A model generated the notes under the pieces. It was not told the origin of the DNA. It was given only the letters and a program-made list of their open reading frames with translations, and did no database searches. A program made the position numbers and the translations under genes. Positions 46,256 through 54,584 of a stretch of 64,000 nt of DNA are shown here, piece by piece. Position 1 is the first letter of the stretch, and each line of letters begins with the position of its first letter. Source of the stretch: Flavobacterium aquiphilum (lineage in GTDB: Bacteria; Bacteroidota; Bacteroidia; Flavobacteriales; Flavobacteriaceae); contig NZ_CP114288.1 of NCBI RefSeq assembly GCF_027111335.1, forward strand, positions 1,550,001 through 1,614,000. Reading direction: 5' to 3'.

Positions 46256-46360
46256 TAGCCCGATTGAAACGAAAATCCTTTTGTCTCGTTCTCAAACGAG
46301 ACAAAAGATTGTAATGGCAAGCGGGAGAGAAGCTGTTATGAAATACTATTGTTCTGCTCC
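46256..46360 (+). repeat. Five-copy intergenic element, copy E
   Basis: TAGCCCGATTGAAACGAAAATCC, then the hairpin TTTTGTCTCGTTC / AACGAGACAAAA, GCAAGCGGGAGAG, ending GTTCTGCTCC. It shares the GTCTCGT / ACGAGAC stem core with copy D. It occupies the 343-nt gap between the orphan gene and the antiporter gene; nothing else is seen there apart from an A/T-rich stretch at 46071-46250. Confidence 0.75.
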
Positions 46361-46413
46361 TAAAAAAACACACCAGTCTTTCGACCAGTGCTTTATCTGT
46401 TTTATTTTTAAAA

Positions 46414-48654
46414 TTAATCATGTGCCAAATCCGCCAGCAGTTTTTTGTCGCCAACAATCCATAAAATATCATCTTTTTCTAAAATGACATTGGATTCCGG
46501 ATTCAGTGCTCGTTTTCCTCTTTTTTCGATTCCCACAATTAGTCCTTGTGTTTTCTCGCGTAGTTTGGACTCTTTTATGCTTTTTCCAATAAAAGTGTGG
46601 TTTTTCAATTCGATTTGGCGTAAAACAATATCGGGTTCAACAACTTCAGGGGAAACGTCCATTTCGTGTTGATCCAAATATTTTTTAAACGCCTGTACTT
46701 GGGCATCAGTCCCAATGACGCAAATTTCGTCTCCCGGAAAAATACGTTCGTTGGCATCCGGAATGTGAATCGTGATGTCGCCTCGTTTTATCGAAACAAG
46801 ATTAATTCCTAGTTTTTCCCTGACTTGAAGGTTTTTCAGTGCTTCCCCGGCTATATTGGATTCGGCTGCGATGTCAAATACCGCCATGTGGCCGTCCCAG
46901 GGTGTTAAATCGCTTCGGCTTCTTTTGGCTCTTGCAATTTCCCGATCGTTTAAATTGGTGAGGAAATGATTTTCAATTTTGTGGTATTGGATGTGCAGTT
47001 TTTTTTGGAAGGCCAAATAAATTACAATGGCAATTATTAACGTGATTAATGCAATTTTTGGAGAGAAGAAAGTGTTTAGCAATAGCCCGATAAAGAAAAT
47101 GGACAGTACTATTCGGATGAAAAATAACATCGTCAATGGTCCTCGGGATTTGCGGTCGAGCATTAATTGTCCCACTTCTTGGACAGCAACCCTTCTGAAA
47201 GCCAGTGCCCACAAAAAAGGAGAAACTATCGCCAAAGTTATCAAAGCGCCTATAGGTTTTCCTAAATGATAATCTTCGACTATTGGCAAAATAAAACGGG
47301 AGGACAGCAAGATGACGGCAAGAATGATGACGACCAGTACAATCACCTGAATTAAAAAGGCATTGATAACCGTTTGCCACAAACTTACCGTTTTTATCGC
47401 TTGGGTACTAGCTGAGTAACGTTCGATTCTCTTAGTCCATTTACGTGGTAAATTATGCGCCAAATATTCGGAAATTGGGAGCGAATATTTAATCATGAAA
47501 GGTGTTGTAAATACTGTCACTGCCGAAACGGCAACAACTATCGGATACAAAAAGGAATTGGTAGCTTTTAGTGTTACGCCCAAAGTCGCTATGATAAAGG
47601 AAAATTCACCAATTTGTGATAAACTCATTCCGGTTCGGATAGAATCTTTCAAAGGTTGTCCCGATAATATGGCTCCAAATGTTGAACTTACGGATTGGCC
47701 AATGATGGTAACAAAAGACAGAATAACTACCGGAATAGCGTGTTCGTACAAGGCTTCCGGATTAATCAACATTCCGACAGATACAAAAAATACGGCGCCA
47801 AATAAGTCTTTCACCGGTTTTACCAAATGTTCAATATGTTCCGCCTCTGTAGTTTCGGCAATGATAGATCCCATGATAAAAGCGCCAAGAGCGGGCGAAA
47901 AACCAACTTTGGCTGCAAAAATAACCATGACCAAACACAGTGCGAGCGAAATAATAAGCAGCATTTCATCGGTGAGTAAGTGTTTGGTTTTTTTGAGTAC
48001 GGTTGGGATGATAAAGATTCCGCCCAAAAACCAAATCACAAGAAAAAAGACCAGTTTTAAGACAGACATCAAAAGATCACCACCGGAAAACTGACTACTT
48101 ACTGCAACCGTTGATAGTAAAACCATCATCAAAATAGCCAATATATCCTGAACGATTAAAGAACCAATAACGATTCCGGCAAATTTTTGGGTTTTAACAC
48201 CCAATTCATCAAATGATTTTAAAATAATTGTTGTCGAAGATATGGAGAGAATTACCCCGAGAAAGATGCTGTCCATCTTTGGCCAATCTAACCATTGTCC
48301 AACAAAATAACCCAAAATACACATACTTACTATCTGTGTTCCTGCTGTAATCGAAGCTGTTCCGCCAACTTTCATCAATTTTTTGAAACTGAATTCCAGT
48401 CCGAGGCTAAACAATAAAAAGATAACACCAATCTCAGCCCAAACTTCAACGCTTTTGATTTCTTTTATAGTAGGGAAAAAATCAAAATGGTTACCCGCCA
48501 TAAAACCGGCAATTAAATAACCCAATACTAGAGGTTGTTTTAGTTTTCTAAATAGCAGGACAGCGACAGTCGCCGTTATTAGGATAAGACCTAAATCGCT
48601 GATTAGAGGGTTTAAATGGCTTGTAGTTTCAGGTACATCGGTTAATAGACTCAT
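46414..48654 (-). CDS. KefB-like CPA2 cation:proton antiporter with two TrkA-C domains
   Basis: A 746-residue inner-membrane protein. The Na+/H+ exchanger-type domain (about 20-395, twelve or so helices, LGYLIAGFMAGN, LLFSLGLEFSFKKL, GFSPALGAFIMGSIIAET) is followed by a second membrane block (about 425-555). Two RCK_C/TrkA-C ligand-binding domains come next (about 590-660 and 675-745). The NAD-binding TrkA-N domain of KefB/KefC is missing. The likely role is K+ or Na+ export coupled to H+ entry, gated by a ligand of the TrkA-C domains (c-di-AMP is one known ligand in other bacteria; not shown here). Confidence 0.9.
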   Translation of the reverse strand: MSLLTDVPETTSHLNPLISDLGLILITATVAVLLFRKLKQPLVLGYLIAGFMAGNHFDFFPTIKEIKSVEVWAEIGVIFLLFSLGLEFSFKKLMKVGGTASITAGTQIVSMCILGYFVGQWLDWPKMDSIFLGVILSISSTTIILKSFDELGVKTQKFAGIVIGSLIVQDILAILMMVLLSTVAVSSQFSGGDLLMSVLKLVFFLVIWFLGGIFIIPTVLKKTKHLLTDEMLLIISLALCLVMVIFAAKVGFSPALGAFIMGSIIAETTEAEHIEHLVKPVKDLFGAVFFVSVGMLINPEALYEHAIPVVILSFVTIIGQSVSSTFGAILSGQPLKDSIRTGMSLSQIGEFSFIIATLGVTLKATNSFLYPIVVAVSAVTVFTTPFMIKYSLPISEYLAHNLPRKWTKRIERYSASTQAIKTVSLWQTVINAFLIQVIVLVVIILAVILLSSRFILPIVEDYHLGKPIGALITLAIVSPFLWALAFRRVAVQEVGQLMLDRKSRGPLTMLFFIRIVLSIFFIGLLLNTFFSPKIALITLIIAIVIYLAFQKKLHIQYHKIENHFLTNLNDREIARAKRSRSDLTPWDGHMAVFDIAAESNIAGEALKNLQVREKLGINLVSIKRGDITIHIPDANERIFPGDEICVIGTDAQVQAFKKYLDQHEMDVSPEVVEPDIVLRQIELKNHTFIGKSIKESKLREKTQGLIVGIEKRGKRALNPESNVILEKDDILWIVGDKKLLADLAHD

Positions 48655-48734
48655 ATAGTATTTTGTAGGTAAAAATCGTTGATGGCTAATTTACGAAAAA
48701 AGAATTTTTTTTAAAGCTTCAAGGCTGTTGCTTA

Positions 48735-48890
48735 TGAAAAAATTAACCGCAAAGTTCGCAAAGCTTTGCGTGTCCTCCTCGTAATGCCTTAAATTTGTTC
48801 TCGCAGAGGCGCAAAGGCACAAAGAAATACGTTCTAATCTTTGCGTCTTCGCGTCTTTGCGAGATTTTTTAAATGCCTGCGGTTAAATTT
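48735..48890. repeat. Intergenic near-palindrome of GCAAAG/CTTTGCG words
   Basis: The left side (AACCGCAAAGTTCGCAAAG) and right side (CTTTGCGAGATTTTTTAAA and GCGGTTAAATTTT) are near reverse complements, with further AGGCGCAAAGGCACAAAG / CTTTGCGTCTTCGCGTC pairs inside. Short words of 6-8 nt are repeated. It fills most of the 315-nt gap between purB and the antiporter. Confidence 0.65.
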
Positions 48891-48911
48891 TCATTATTGA
48901 TGTTGCAACAA

Positions 48912-48938
48912 AAAAAGCTACCCGAAAAGGATAGCTTC
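48912..48938 (-). terminator. Terminator of purB
   Basis: On the minus strand: AAGCTATCC, loop TTTTC, GGGTAGCTTTTTTT, 30 nt past the purB stop. Confidence 0.75.
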
Positions 48939-48969
48939 TAGTATTCGTTATTGGCTTTTTGCCTTCTGA

Positions 48970-50316
48970 TTAAATTCCTATGAAATTACTAGGTGTGATT
49001 TGCATCAATTCGGTTTTAATTTCAGGTGACACGTCTAAGGTTTCTATGAAAGCATGAATAGAATTTTTGGTAATGGCTTCATTAGTTCTTGTCAATCCTT
49101 TTAAAGCTTCGTATGGATTTGGATAAGCTTCACGTCTTAAAATCGTTTGAATCGCCTCGGCAACAACAGCCCAGTTGTTTTCCAAATCTTCGTGGAATTT
49201 TGATTCGTTCAACAATAATTTGTTCAATCCTTTCAAAGTGGCTTCAAAAGCGATTAAAGTGTGTCCCATTGGAACTCCAATGTTTCTCAAAACGGTACTG
49301 TCGGTCAAATCGCGTTGCAATCTTGAAACCGGTAATTTAGCCGATAAATGTTCGAAAATAGCATTGGCAATTCCCAAGTTTCCTTCGGAGTTTTCAAAAT
49401 CAATTGGGTTTACTTTGTGTGGCATCGCCGATGATCCAATTTCGCCCGCTTTGATTTTTTGTTTGAAATATTCCATCGAAACATACGTCCAAATGTCACG
49501 ATCCAAATCGATGATAATAGTGTTGATTCTTTTTAAAGCATCAAAGAAAGCTGCGAAGTGATCGTAATGCTCAATTTGTGTTGTTGGGAAAGAATGGTGT
49601 AGTCCTAAGTTTTGCTCAACAAATTTATTTCCGAATTGCTTCCAGTCAATTTGTGGATAGGCAACGTGGTGCGCATTGTAGTTTCCGGTAGCCCCGCCAA
49701 ATTTGGCTGCAAAAGGAGTATTAAACAATAAACGCATTTGCTCTTCCAAACGCTCCACAAAAACGGCAATTTCTTTACCTAAACGAGTAGGTGATGCTGG
49801 TTGTCCGTGTGTACGGGCAAGCATCGGGATAGCTGCCCATTCTTGTGACAATTCTTTTAATTTGGATACTACAGAAATCAATGATGGCATATAAACTTTC
49901 TCAAAAGCGTCTTTTGTAGAAAGCGGAATTGCCGTATTGTTGATGTCTTGTGAAGTCAATCCGAAGTGGATAAACTCTTTATATTCGGATAAGCCTAATT
50001 TTTCAAAAACATTTTTAATGAAATATTCAACGGCTTTTACGTCGTGGTTGGTAACTTTTTCGGTTTCTTTTATCCAAAGAGCATCTTCGGTAGAAAAGTT
50101 TCTATAAATGTCACGTAAACTTTCGAACAACGAAGAGTCAACGTTTTTTAGTTGAGGCAAAGGCACTTCGCATAAAGCAATGAAATACTCAATTTCAATT
50201 AATACGCGATATTTGATTAGGGCTTCTTCAGAGAAAAAAGGAGCCAATGATGCTGTCTTACTTCTATAACGACCGTCGATTGGCGATATAGCATTCAATT
50301 CGTTCAGGTTAGTCAT
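48970..50316 (-). CDS. purB: Adenylosuccinate lyase
   Basis: 448 residues from the ATG at 50316 (MTNLNELNAISPIDGRYRSK); an in-frame ATG 27 nt earlier is less likely. Acts twice in purine synthesis, cleaving SAICAR and adenylosuccinate with release of fumarate. It has the fumarase/aspartase fold with blocks GLTSQDINNTAIP, RTHGQPASPTRLGKE, and the superfamily signature GSSAMPHKVNPIDFENSEG containing the catalytic Ser loop. It is a short E. coli-type PurB. It reads divergently from the CarH-like gene. Confidence 0.96.
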   Translation of the reverse strand: MTNLNELNAISPIDGRYRSKTASLAPFFSEEALIKYRVLIEIEYFIALCEVPLPQLKNVDSSLFESLRDIYRNFSTEDALWIKETEKVTNHDVKAVEYFIKNVFEKLGLSEYKEFIHFGLTSQDINNTAIPLSTKDAFEKVYMPSLISVVSKLKELSQEWAAIPMLARTHGQPASPTRLGKEIAVFVERLEEQMRLLFNTPFAAKFGGATGNYNAHHVAYPQIDWKQFGNKFVEQNLGLHHSFPTTQIEHYDHFAAFFDALKRINTIIIDLDRDIWTYVSMEYFKQKIKAGEIGSSAMPHKVNPIDFENSEGNLGIANAIFEHLSAKLPVSRLQRDLTDSTVLRNIGVPMGHTLIAFEATLKGLNKLLLNESKFHEDLENNWAVVAEAIQTILRREAYPNPYEALKGLTRTNEAITKNSIHAFIETLDVSPEIKTELMQITPSNFIGI

Positions 50317-50460
50317 TTTTTGTTGTTTTTTCGAAAGGTGCAAATATATAGAGAATTTAGGGATTAAGGGGTATGATTTTTAAGGTTTGATGAAGAAATT
50401 AGTGATAAAAAACTCGTTTGTTCGATGTAATTGAAAGATTTAGAAATTAACGGGTTGTTT

Positions 50461-50495
50461 TTGTTATAACTATCTCCTAATTAAAGTTATATTTG
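50461..50495 (+). promoter_or_regulatory. Promoter of the CarH-like gene
   Basis: TATATTTG at 50488-50495 is a strong -7 box. TTG at 50461-50463 gives a 24-nt spacer, slightly long. The predicted transcription start lies about 50501, leaving a very short leader before the ATG at 50508. Confidence 0.65.
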
Positions 50496-50504
50496 TTTAA
50501 CAAA
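50492..50504. promoter_or_regulatory. Candidate CarH operator 1
   Basis: TTTGTTTAACAAA is a 13-bp palindrome (6-bp arms, one central base). It begins at the first T of the TTTG in the -7 box and covers the start site. The same palindrome, in reverse-complement form, occurs at 51438-51450 before crtI in the same register. Repressor binding here would block RNA polymerase. Confidence 0.65.
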
Positions 50505-50507
50505 AAA

Positions 50508-51413
50508 ATGGTATCGATGAACAATGTAAAAAATGTTTTCAGTATTAAAGATCTTGAAAATCTTTCAGGGATAAAAGCACACACCATTCGAATTTGGGAA
50601 AAACGATATAATGTTTTACAGCCAATGCGTACAGACACCAATATACGTTTGTATTCCTTGTCAAGTCTCCAAAAACTATTGAATATTGCCCTGTTGCTCG
50701 ATTATGGGTATAAAATTTCCAAAATTTCAACTTTCGCCGATGAAAAAATAACGGAATTGATTCGGGAAGTTGTCTTGAATAAGAATGCCAAAAATCATGC
50801 TGTCAATGCGTTTAAAATGGCTATGATGAATTTTGACCAGAAACTTTTTTTCAATACCTATGATTGGTTATCTGAAGAAAAGTCCTTTAGGGAAATTTTT
50901 CGTCAAGTGTTCATTCCGTTGATGGAAGATATTGGCCTATTGTGGCAGACAGATACGATTACTCCGGCGCATGAGCATTTCATCAGCTGTTTGATATTGA
51001 AGAAAATATTGGTTAATATCGAGAAAGTGGAAGCTGATATGTCTATAAATGACAGCAGAGTTTATGTTTTGTCGCTTCCTCTTAATGAGATACATGAGTT
51101 AGGTTTAATGTATCTGCATTACGAAATAGTTTCTAAAGGATTTAGGGTGATTTATTTGGGACAAAGTATGCCTTTTGGATATTTAAAAGACTTGAAAAAG
51201 CATTACAGCTCAATTGTTTACCTGTCTTATTTTACTATACAACCTGAACGTGATAGTGTTAATGATTATGTGAATTCCATGGCTTCGGAACTCTTGGGTG
51301 ACGGCTCTCAAATATGGTTGATAGGGGAGTTGGTAAAACATATTGACCTGAATTTAATTCCTGAAGGTGTTAAAGTTTTTGGTTCCATACCAGATTTAAT
51401 AGAAAAGATTTGA
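50508..51413 (+). CDS. MerR-family regulator with B12-binding domain (CarH/LitR-like photoreceptor)
   Basis: 301 residues from ATG 50508 (ATG 50517 is also possible). The N-terminal MerR winged helix is about 9-80 (FSIKDLENLSGIKAHTIRIWEKRYNVLQP). A helical B12-binding cap follows (about 95-170), then a Rossmann-like cobalamin domain (about 183-300). Both signatures of the adenosylcobalamin-dependent photoreceptors are present: Trp146-x9-Glu156-His157 and Glu194-x-His196-x2-Gly199. In that family a dark B12-bound tetramer represses carotenoid genes, and light breaks the Co-C bond and releases DNA. It lies 39 nt upstream of crtI. Light and B12 response are inferred, not shown. Confidence 0.88.
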   Translation: MVSMNNVKNVFSIKDLENLSGIKAHTIRIWEKRYNVLQPMRTDTNIRLYSLSSLQKLLNIALLLDYGYKISKISTFADEKITELIREVVLNKNAKNHAVNAFKMAMMNFDQKLFFNTYDWLSEEKSFREIFRQVFIPLMEDIGLLWQTDTITPAHEHFISCLILKKILVNIEKVEADMSINDSRVYVLSLPLNEIHELGLMYLHYEIVSKGFRVIYLGQSMPFGYLKDLKKHYSSIVYLSYFTIQPERDSVNDYVNSMASELLGDGSQIWLIGELVKHIDLNLIPEGVKVFGSIPDLIEKI

Positions 51414-51441
51414 TTTTTTGTTTAATGTTTTTGTACATTTG
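51410..51441 (+). promoter_or_regulatory. Promoter of crtI
   Basis: TTG at 51410-51412, a 21-nt spacer and TACATTTG at 51434-51441. The TTG overlaps the end of the CarH-like gene. The leader to the ATG at 51453 is only a few bases, so the crtI mRNA is close to leaderless. Confidence 0.7.
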
Positions 51442-51450
51442 TTAAACAAA
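51438..51450. promoter_or_regulatory. Candidate CarH operator 2
   Basis: TTTGTTAAACAAA, the reverse complement of operator 1, extended to a 15-bp palindrome ATTTGTTAAACAAAT. It starts at the first T of the TTTG of the -7 box and ends 2 nt before the crtI start codon. Confidence 0.65.
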
Positions 51451-51452
51451 TT

Positions 51453-52913
51453 ATGAAAACAATAGCAATAATAGGTTCAGGGTTTTCGGCAATGGCCGCT
51501 TCGTGCTATTTAGCAAAAAGCGGTTATGAGGTAACGATTTATGAAAAAAATCCATCCATAGGAGGGAGAGCTCGTCAATTGAAAGTTGAAGGGTTTACAT
51601 TTGACATGGGGCCCAGTTGGTACTGGATGCCCGATGTTTTTGAGCGCTTTTTTGCTGATTTTGGTAAAAAAACAACCGATTATTACCAACTTATAAAGCT
51701 TTCTCCGGCATACCGGGTCTATTATGGAATAGAAGATTTTATTGCAATCGCAGATGATTTGCCCCAAATAGTTGCCGATTTCGAGGCTATCGAAAAAGGA
51801 AGCGGTCAAGTATTGAAAGAATTTATTTGTGAAGCCAAAAATAATTATGATATCGCCATAAAAGAGTTGGTTTATCGCCCAGGTGTTTCTCCTCTGGAAT
51901 TAGTAACGGTTGAAACCGCCAAGAAAATAGGTCAGTTTTTTAGTAACATCAGCAAAGACATTAGAAAGAAATTCAAAAACGAACGACTCATTCATATCTT
52001 GGAGTTTCCGGTTTTGTTTCTCGGTGCAAAACCATCTGATACTCCTTCTTTTTACAGTTTCATGAATTATGCCGATTTTGGTTTGGGCACTTGGCATCCA
52101 AAAACAGGGATGTTCGATGTCGTTCGGGCAATGGAGAACCTAGCTAGAGAGTTGGGCGTAGTTTTTGTAACCAATGCCAATGTTGAGAAAATTAATGTCG
52201 AAAATAAAATAGCCCGATCATTGGTTGTCAATGGAAGAACAATTCCATCTGATGTAATTTTGAGCGGTGCCGATTATCATCATACCGAAACCCTATTGGA
52301 TATTCAACATCGTGCCTATTCTGAAAAGTATTGGGATAGCCGTGTTTTTGCCCCATCTTCCTTATTGTTCTATGTGGGATTCAACAAAAAAATAAGAAAT
52401 ATTTCACATCATGCTTTGTTTTTTGATGTCGATTTCGAACAGCATGCCAAGGATATCTATGATGAACCAAGGTGGCCTAGGGAACCTTTGTTTTATGCCA
52501 ATTTTCCATCATTGACAGATAAAACGGCAGCTCCCGAAGGTATGGAATCAGGTTTTTTCCTTGTTCCCCTTGCTCCGGGAATTGAAGATACCGAAACCTT
52601 GCGAGAAGAATATTTCAATAAAGTAATAGACCGCTTTGAAATTTTGACCCAACAAAAGGTTAGGGATAACATTATAGTCAAACAATCATTTTGCAAAAAC
52701 GACTTTGTTTCTGAATATAATTCATACAAAGGAAATGCTTACGGTTTGGCAAATACACTTATGCAGACCGCTTTTTTGAGACCAAAACTCAAAAGTGCAA
52801 AAGTCAAGAATCTATACTTTACGGGGCAATTAACCGTTCCGGGTCCCGGCGTTCCCCTAATTTCGGGGAAATTGGTGTCAGAATTAATAAATAAACAACT
52901 TTTAAATCAATAG
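51453..52913 (+). CDS. crtI: Phytoene desaturase
   Basis: A 486-residue FAD-dependent carotenoid desaturase that converts phytoene to lycopene. The N-terminal dinucleotide fold is textbook: IGSGFSAMAASCYLAKSG followed by VTIYEKNPSIGGRARQ. The substrate region contains FDMGPSWYWMPDVFE. The C-terminal carotenoid-dehydrogenase signature is NLYFTGQLTVPGPGVPLISGKL. It starts 3 nt after the candidate operator and is followed by crtB after 2 nt. The number of desaturation steps cannot be read from sequence, but a zeaxanthin-type pathway implies four. Confidence 0.95.
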   Translation: MKTIAIIGSGFSAMAASCYLAKSGYEVTIYEKNPSIGGRARQLKVEGFTFDMGPSWYWMPDVFERFFADFGKKTTDYYQLIKLSPAYRVYYGIEDFIAIADDLPQIVADFEAIEKGSGQVLKEFICEAKNNYDIAIKELVYRPGVSPLELVTVETAKKIGQFFSNISKDIRKKFKNERLIHILEFPVLFLGAKPSDTPSFYSFMNYADFGLGTWHPKTGMFDVVRAMENLARELGVVFVTNANVEKINVENKIARSLVVNGRTIPSDVILSGADYHHTETLLDIQHRAYSEKYWDSRVFAPSSLLFYVGFNKKIRNISHHALFFDVDFEQHAKDIYDEPRWPREPLFYANFPSLTDKTAAPEGMESGFFLVPLAPGIEDTETLREEYFNKVIDRFEILTQQKVRDNIIVKQSFCKNDFVSEYNSYKGNAYGLANTLMQTAFLRPKLKSAKVKNLYFTGQLTVPGPGVPLISGKLVSELINKQLLNQ

Positions 52914-52915
52914 CT

Positions 52916-53755
52916 ATGAAGAAATTATTTGATGAAGTATCCTTCAAGTGTAGTAAGTTGGTGACCAAGAATTACAGTACTTCGTTTTCTATGGCGGTTT
53001 ATATGCTCGCACCTAGTATTCGAGAAGCCATTTACAGCATTTACGGATTTGTGCGTTTTGCGGACGAAATTGTGGATTCTTTTCACGGTTATGACAAAGA
53101 AAATTTGCTGATTGATTTCGAAAACGAATATTACAAAGCAATGAAATCAGGCATCAGTTTGAATCCGATTTTGAATTCTTTTCAACAAACGGTAAAGGAG
53201 TACAATATAACTGATGATTTGATTCAATCTTTTCTAAAAAGCATGAAACTTGATTTAATCAAATTGGATTATAATAGCAAAGAAGAATATAACGAGTACA
53301 TTTATGGCTCTGCTGATGTAGTAGGATTAATGTGTCTCAAAGTTTTTGTCAAAGGAGATGAAGCTAGATACAATCAGTTGAAAGACCAAGCTATGAAGTT
53401 GGGTTCTGCTTTCCAAAAAGTGAATTTTCTTCGTGATTTAAAAGAAGACAATTTAGTCTTAAATCGAAATTATTTTCCGGGACTCGATTTAAAGTCTTTT
53501 GATGAAAAGTCAAAAAAAGCAATAATCGCTGAAATAGAGGAAGATTTTAGAGTTGCCTATCAAGGAATCAAAAAATTACCGTTGGAAGCAAAATTTGGCG
53601 TTTACACGGCTTATGTTTATTACAAAAAACTGCTCAAAAAATTGGCACATACGCCTTGTAACGAAATAGGAAATACTAGAATAAGGGTTTCCAATTATTC
53701 AAAAGCAGGATTATTGGCGCAGTCTTTTGTATCTTACAAGTTGAAATTAGTGTAA
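52916..53755 (+). CDS. crtB: Phytoene synthase
   Basis: 279 residues; condenses two geranylgeranyl diphosphates to phytoene. The trans-isoprenyl-diphosphate synthase fold is clear, with both Asp-rich motifs: RFADEIVDSF (DEIVD, about residues 44-48) and VNFLRDLKEDNLVLNRNYFP (DLKED). Conserved GSADVVGLMCLKVF is also present. It is tightly spaced after crtI, so the two form an operon. No crtE (GGPP synthase) gene is in the window, so precursor supply must be encoded elsewhere. Confidence 0.95.
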   Translation: MKKLFDEVSFKCSKLVTKNYSTSFSMAVYMLAPSIREAIYSIYGFVRFADEIVDSFHGYDKENLLIDFENEYYKAMKSGISLNPILNSFQQTVKEYNITDDLIQSFLKSMKLDLIKLDYNSKEEYNEYIYGSADVVGLMCLKVFVKGDEARYNQLKDQAMKLGSAFQKVNFLRDLKEDNLVLNRNYFPGLDLKSFDEKSKKAIIAEIEEDFRVAYQGIKKLPLEAKFGVYTAYVYYKKLLKKLAHTPCNEIGNTRIRVSNYSKAGLLAQSFVSYKLKLV

Positions 53756-53756
53756 A

Positions 53757-53930
53757 AGTGAGCGATTAGTGAATAGTTGTTAATGATTAGATTGTTAGTG
53801 TTATAAAACAAAATGATTAAATGTACTAAAGCTATTTGTGCCGTTTTCTATTAATTTTTAAATGATTTTATAATTTAAAATTGATTTAAACTAATTACTA
53901 AAAGCTATTCACTATTCACTAGACAAATTT
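53757..53930. repeat. Intergenic near-palindrome before crtZ
   Basis: The left side repeats GATTAGTGAATAGT and TTAATGATTAGATTG; the right side has CTATTCACTATTCACTAG, its approximate reverse complement. It is the same architecture as other word-repeat palindromes of the window but with different words. Confidence 0.55.
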
Positions 53931-53947
53931 AATTCAATGAAAAAAAT

Positions 53948-54388
53948 ATGGTTTCCTTTTTGATTTTTTTAGGTGTTTTTTTAAGTATGGAATGTGTTAC
54001 TTGGCTTACGCACAAATATGTTATGCATGGATTCATGTGGTATTTTCATTCGGATCATCATCAGCCGAAATACGCACACACTTTTGAAAGAAACGATATT
54101 TTCTTTGTGATTTTTGCCGTACCTAGCATTGTCCTCTTTTATTTTGGCGTACAGCAAGGGGTGAATTATTTATTTTTCATTGCGCTAGGCATTACTACTT
54201 ATGGTTTTTGTTATTTCATAGTTCATGATGTATTGATTCATCAGCGTTTCAAATGGTTCAAAAATACCAAAAACAAGTATTTGGTTGGTTTGCGTAAGGC
54301 GCACAAAGTTCATCATAAACATTTGGGGAAACAGGATGGGGAATGTTTTGGGATGTTGTTTGTTCCTTTTAAATATTATAAAATGTAA
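53948..54388 (+). CDS. crtZ: Beta-carotene hydroxylase
   Basis: A 146-residue di-iron membrane hydroxylase that converts beta-carotene to zeaxanthin. All four His clusters are visible: HKYVMH (about 22-27), HSDHH (about 34-38), HDVLIH (about 98-103) and HKVHHKH (about 118-124). They lie between four membrane segments. The start is ATG at 53948; an ATG 11 nt upstream in another frame encodes only eight residues. It is separated from crtB by a repeat and may have its own promoter. Confidence 0.93.
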   Translation: MVSFLIFLGVFLSMECVTWLTHKYVMHGFMWYFHSDHHQPKYAHTFERNDIFFVIFAVPSIVLFYFGVQQGVNYLFFIALGITTYGFCYFIVHDVLIHQRFKWFKNTKNKYLVGLRKAHKVHHKHLGKQDGECFGMLFVPFKYYKM

Positions 54389-54414
54389 TATGTTGTAATA
54401 TCTGTTTCAATAAA

Positions 54415-54565
54415 AATGAACCACATAGACACATAGATTTAATAACAAATCATTAAAGAATGAATAGAAATAGGACTATTTTTCACATAGATTCACTATA
54501 TGAAAAGTAAAATGTCTATCAAACTCTTTTAAACACTATGAATTCTATGTTTCTATGTGTTTAAA
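54415..54565. repeat. Intergenic near-palindrome before the lycopene cyclase gene
   Basis: AACCACATAGACACATAG on the left and CTATGTTTCTATGTGTTT on the right are approximate reverse complements, with inner pairs TCACATAGATTCACTAT and AATTCTATG. Words of 6-8 nt recur within each arm. Confidence 0.65.
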
Positions 54566-54584
54566 AATAATTGCACTCACAAAT

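Noticed and set aside
50344..50460. A third CarH-like operator upstream of purB
   Set aside because: No TTTGTTTAACAAA-like palindrome was seen in this part of the gap; only the copy at 50492 is present.
54555..54584. Alternative upstream start for the lycopene cyclase
   Set aside because: The ATG lies inside a palindromic repeat and the added residues do not extend a transmembrane helix; ATG 54585 begins directly at the first membrane helix.
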